NCBI RefSeq assembly: GCF_008124865.1
Contig: NZ_VNHY01000001.1
Span: 930,001 to 994,000 of the forward strand
Source of the DNA: Fodinibius salinus
GTDB lineage: Bacteria > Bacteroidota > Rhodothermia > Balneolales > Balneolaceae
DNA length: 64,000 nt
Reading direction: 5' to 3'
In this document: piece after piece, positions 61,008-64,000 of the stretch
How positions within the stretch are numbered: the first letter of the stretch is position 1
How the letters are laid out: each line of letters starts with the position of its first letter
Made by a program: the position numbers and the translations under genes
The notes under the pieces: generated by a model
Databases searched by the model: none
The model's input: the letters and a program-made list of their open reading frames with translations, nothing else
Told to the model about the DNA's origin: nothing

Positions 61008-61082
61008 GGAGCTTGTAGCTCAGTCGGTTAGAGCGCCAGGTTGTGGTCCTGGAGGCCATGGGTTCGAATCCCATCAGGCTCC
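61008..61082 (+). tRNA. tRNA-His (anticodon GTG)
   Basis: The acceptor arm GAGCTTG / CAGGCTC is extended by an encoded G-1 that faces C73, the identity pair of histidine tRNA. The anticodon loop is TTGTGGT (GTG). CCA is not encoded. Confidence 0.95.
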
Positions 61083-61086
61083 CTCT

Positions 61087-61125
61087 GTTAAAACCTGTCG
61101 GGATTCCATACCTGACAGGTTTAAC
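61087..61125 (+). terminator. Hairpin between tRNA-His and the second tRNA-Glu
   Basis: GTTAAAACCTGTC and GACAGGTTTAAC pair with one bulged A around a 14-base loop. No T-run follows, so it may be a processing or pausing element rather than a full terminator. Confidence 0.5.
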
Positions 61126-61141
61126 ACTTTACTTCGATTAT

Positions 61142-61214
61142 GCCGCGTTCGTCTAGGGGTTTAGGACGCTGCCCTTTCACGGCAGTAGCACGGGTTCGAA
61201 TCCCGTACGCGGTA
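61142..61214 (+). tRNA. tRNA-Glu (anticodon TTC), copy 2
   Basis: A 73-base gene identical in sequence to the copy at 60926, including the G-U first acceptor pair. It is the last tRNA of the cluster and is followed at once by a strong terminator. Confidence 0.95.
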
Positions 61215-61220
61215 CGGTAA

Positions 61221-61259
61221 AAGCCTCTGCAGGTTTAAATACTTGCAGAGGCTTTTTTT
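61221..61259 (+). terminator. Terminator of the tRNA cluster
   Basis: AAGCCTCTGCA / TGCAGAGGCTT form an 11-bp perfect stem, extended by weaker pairs toward the loop, followed by TTTTTATT. Confidence 0.9.
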
Positions 61260-61334
61260 ATTGGTAAATTGTGAATCCTTCAGAAGTCCCCTTATAATCA
61301 TAGATTACTGATGTAAAGTAAATTTTATCTGCTT

Positions 61335-62606
61335 ATGGACCTTGATCTAACGGTAATTTGGAACCTCCTTTCTGCGCTTGGTATCGGTCTGCTAATCGGT
61401 ATTGAACGCGGATGGAATGGACGGCTCGAAGACGAAGGAGACCGCGTGGCAGGAATCCGTACTTTTAGCCTTGTCGGTCTGTTTGGAGGGGTCTGGACGG
61501 AAGTAAGTCAATTCATCAATGAATGGATTCTTGCCGTCGCATTCCTTGCTTTAGCAGCTCTTGTGATCACATCTTATATAATAGAGGCCAAAGTTGAAGA
61601 AGAAAAGGACTTAGGTATTACCACCGAAATTGCCCTCCTACTTACTTTCACTTTGAGCTCTTGGGCTGCTTTCGGATACCATGCTTATGCGCTTGGCACT
61701 ACCGTTGTGGTTATCTCACTATTAAGCCTCAAGCCAACGTTGCATAACTGGTTACACAAAATTGAAGTCAAGGAAATATATGCCGGCATAAAGCTATTGA
61801 TTATCACCGTTATTCTTTTACCCCTGTTGCCTAATAAAGGCTATGGCCCTTGGGAAGCCATTAACCCTCACTGGATCTGGTGGATGGTTGTACTCATCTC
61901 CGGACTATCTTTTATCGGGTACACCCTTATAAAATATCTGGGGGAAGATAAAGGAACCATGCTAACAGCTATAACGGGAGGCTTGGCTTCATCCACAGCT
62001 GTTACTTTGAGTCTTGCACAATTTGCTCGACAACAAAAAAAGATTGTCAGTGGAATCTTTATTGGAGGTGTTCTTGTAGCCTCTGCAATTATGTTTGTAC
62101 GCGTCGGCATTGAGGTTGCAATTGTAAACAGTACTCTGCTTTATCCCCTTTGGATTCCACTGACTACCATGTCGATACTAACATTGGGAAGCGGATTCTG
62201 GCTTTGGCAAAAACATCTTCAGCTGGAAGACGATCAACCGCCTATTGAATTAAAAAATCCGCTACAATTTATTACCGCTTTACAGTTTGGGCTACTGCTT
62301 GGGGTTATTTTACTGCTAGCCACCGCCATGGAACAATGGTATGGGGATCAGGGTATTTATCTGTTATCACTGTTTTCGGGACTAATGGATGTTGATGCCA
62401 TTACGCTTTCGCTTTCACGCATGGCTCAAGAGGGAACCGATTCAAGTGTAGCAACTCTTGGAATTGTAATTGCGGTTATTACCAACACCTTGGTTAAAGC
62501 CGGGTTGTTCATTTTCTGGGCCGGCTTTGAAAAGAGCAAGCAATTAATATGGCTCATTACAATCATTTGCATTACCGGAATCATAAGTCTCTTACCGGTG
62601 CTATAG
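61335..62606 (+). CDS. MgtC/DUF4010-family integral membrane protein
   Basis: A 423-residue protein with about 11-12 membrane helices. The N-terminal part (residues 8-140) is MgtC/SapB-like, with the motif LGIGLLIGIERGWNGR and GIRTFSLVGLFGG. The C-terminal part (about 165-420) is DUF4010, with GGLASSTAVTLSLAQFAR and a late GLMDVDAITLSLSRMAQ repeat of the same theme. The substrate is unknown; MgtC relatives are linked to magnesium stress, which is not evidence of transport here. It stands alone after the tRNA cluster. Confidence 0.88.
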   Translation: MDLDLTVIWNLLSALGIGLLIGIERGWNGRLEDEGDRVAGIRTFSLVGLFGGVWTEVSQFINEWILAVAFLALAALVITSYIIEAKVEEEKDLGITTEIALLLTFTLSSWAAFGYHAYALGTTVVVISLLSLKPTLHNWLHKIEVKEIYAGIKLLIITVILLPLLPNKGYGPWEAINPHWIWWMVVLISGLSFIGYTLIKYLGEDKGTMLTAITGGLASSTAVTLSLAQFARQQKKIVSGIFIGGVLVASAIMFVRVGIEVAIVNSTLLYPLWIPLTTMSILTLGSGFWLWQKHLQLEDDQPPIELKNPLQFITALQFGLLLGVILLLATAMEQWYGDQGIYLLSLFSGLMDVDAITLSLSRMAQEGTDSSVATLGIVIAVITNTLVKAGLFIFWAGFEKSKQLIWLITIICITGIISLLPVL

Positions 62607-62819
62607 GTAGCTTAACAATTTCCTTACTTCGCTATTTTTCGGGCAGCTTATCAAACAGCAAAAGTTTTTCAACCCGTAATCTCATTCGTATCCCTTCGGT
62701 ATTTAAAACGACGGGCAATCGCATAGGTAATCCTGCCTGCGGTAATAATGCCAATTCTCAGCTCCCTGTTAAACTTTTGAAAAGATATTTTACTTATTTA
62801 CTAACGGGGATGTGAGAAT

Positions 62820-64000
62820 TTAAATCATGGTTCGGTCAGCTATAAACTCTGACATTGGTAATCCCCATGAAGGAATTTTCCCGCCTGTGGTATAGTACAT
62901 TGACTTGAATCCCATCTTTAACATATGAGGGGTATACCCCATCTTTAATATACTTGTATCTCCACCCCACCATTCATCAGTATGCATATAGAAACCTTTA
63001 TGGTCTCCCATATCTCCCATACAAACGAGCTCAAACTCTAGGGGGTCAATCTTTTCATCCGGATCATAACCGCCAATCTCTTGTCCCAGCACTTTGGCCA
63101 GTACTTCTGCCTCCATGTGCCCTAAAGACCCAATTTTGGGAACTGTTATCGAAGCAGCATCACCCACAGCAAATACTTCAGGATAATCCGGATTTCTCAT
63201 GTGAAGATCAGTTATAATAAATCCTTGATCATCGCTGATTGGTAGCTTTTTCAAAAAGTCATGGGCCTCCCAGTTTGGAAAAATAATTTTCATTTCTGCT
63301 TCGAGACTACTGCCGTCTTCAAACTCAATACCATCCTCATATAAACGTTTTATACCCTTGGTATTGGCCTGATAGCCATATCCCATCTCGTCAAACATCG
63401 GCAGCAGCTGATCTAAAATTTGCTCACCAGCATCTTCTGCAATAACCTCAGCAGGTGTAAATAACGTGATGTTTTCCGGTCCCCCTAATCCTCTTTTTTG
63501 GAGCCATTCCGCCATCGAAAAGGAAATTTCTACCGGAGGACCTTCGCAGGCTGCTTCGGCTGTGGGAATGTCGGGGAGTTTATCACTCTTTCCCTGTTGA
63601 AAGTAATCGGATCCAATAACAATAGGCCCTCCCTTATAGCTACCATCATGTAAGTAACGACGTACTTTATCACCATAATACGTATCAGTGAACGTATGCC
63701 CATACTTGCCGAACCCTTCTATGTCATCAAATGCCAGCTTGTTGCCCAAAGCAATAACCAGATAATCATAATCAATTTCTTCTGTTGCAGACCCGGATCG
63801 TTCTACCGGTTTAAAGTCAACAGATTTGGTTTCCACATCTATTCCCTGCACCTCACCCTGAATAAAATCGATATTGTCGCGATCCAGAAATTTGATAAAG
63901 GGTAAATGTAGTGAGCGCTCCGGATTGTTATTATTCCAAACTTCAATGGGAATATTTGGAATAAACGCAAGATAAGGTTTGCGATCCATGCAAGTGATCT
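62820..64000 (-). CDS. Partial gene: SQR/NDH-2-like FAD-dependent oxidoreductase
   Basis: The frame is open to the right edge, so the N-terminal FAD-binding Rossmann segment is outside the window. The visible 393 residues begin ITCMDRKPYLAFIPNIPIEVWN, a region that follows the first Rossmann strand pair in sulfide:quinone reductases. Further features are DYDYLVIALGNKL-like (EIDYDYLVIALGNKLAFD), the segment EDAGEQILDQLLPMFDEMGY, and the FAD-contact motif YPEVFAVGDAASI. I see no Cys pair of classical SQR in the visible part; one Cys is in AEAACEGPPVE. It could be a sulfide:quinone reductase-like or type II NADH dehydrogenase-like enzyme of the membrane surface. Confidence 0.8.
   Translation of the reverse strand, partial: ITCMDRKPYLAFIPNIPIEVWNNNNPERSLHLPFIKFLDRDNIDFIQGEVQGIDVETKSVDFKPVERSGSATEEIDYDYLVIALGNKLAFDDIEGFGKYGHTFTDTYYGDKVRRYLHDGSYKGGPIVIGSDYFQQGKSDKLPDIPTAEAACEGPPVEISFSMAEWLQKRGLGGPENITLFTPAEVIAEDAGEQILDQLLPMFDEMGYGYQANTKGIKRLYEDGIEFEDGSSLEAEMKIIFPNWEAHDFLKKLPISDDQGFIITDLHMRNPDYPEVFAVGDAASITVPKIGSLGHMEAEVLAKVLGQEIGGYDPDEKIDPLEFELVCMGDMGDHKGFYMHTDEWWGGDTSILKMGYTPHMLKMGFKSMYYTTGGKIPSWGLPMSEFIADRTMI

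Overview
The window looks like a chromosomal segment of a Bacteroidota/Rhodothermota-type bacterium, most plausibly from the Balneolota (Fodinibius/Balneola-like). The evidence is a short RpoD of 284 residues, promoters of the form TTG-N20-TAnnTTTG in front of several housekeeping operons, TonB-dependent receptors and many lipoproteins, a propeller-type hybrid sensor kinase, and an actinobacterial-style fused 2-oxoglutarate dehydrogenase. The taxonomic call is inference from gene content; no 16S gene is present.

Layout. 1-11 kb (minus strand): the start of an outer-membrane protein gene, a Ser/Arg/Tyr-rich lipoprotein, a LuxR-type response regulator with its propeller sensor kinase, rpoD, and a pepF / GAF-degenerate-GGDEF / deoB operon. 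11-22 kb (minus strand): an accessory island described below. 22-26 kb: kgd-type 2-oxoglutarate dehydrogenase, then a MITE-like element. 26-33 kb: folE2 with a PTPS/QueD homologue, a TonB-dependent receptor paired with a beta-helix lipoprotein. 33-41 kb: thiL, an ExbB/ExbD/ExbD energiser operon, rpsF-rpsR-rplI-dsbD, and a GC-rich PD40 lipoprotein. 41-49 kb: nuoJKLMN with a pterin-carbinolamine dehydratase gene inside the operon, and uppP. 49-64 kb: moxR, rpsA-cmk, rpsT-gpmI, clpC, a secreted propeller protein, a glycosyltransferase, six tRNA genes (Pro, Arg, Cys, Glu, His, Glu), a DUF4010 membrane protein, and a truncated SQR/NDH-2-like flavoprotein.

The island at 11.3-21.9 kb is the most unusual part. 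It holds five small genes or gene remnants whose products share a leader of the form LSRDEMKxxKAG followed by different Cys-rich tails. Four of these are followed about 60-130 bp downstream by a six-bladed beta-propeller lipoprotein, and a strong hairpin sits at each peptide/lipoprotein junction. Tandem 12-bp repeats (unit resembling CYTGARATWTNT) occur upstream of three peptide units and upstream of a C39 (double-glycine leader) peptidase gene. The C39 gene is fused by a deletion to the 3' half of an HlyD-type secretion gene, so the local exporter is dead. Other members carry a stop codon or frameshifts, while three peptides and four lipoproteins remain open. I read this as a RiPP/bacteriocin-like secreted-peptide family paired with surface propeller lipoproteins, partly decayed and probably dependent on an exporter elsewhere in the genome. 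Function is inference.

Pterin genes are spread over the window: folE2 (GTP to dihydroneopterin triphosphate), a PTPS homologue, and phhB (recycling of 4a-hydroxytetrahydrobiopterin).
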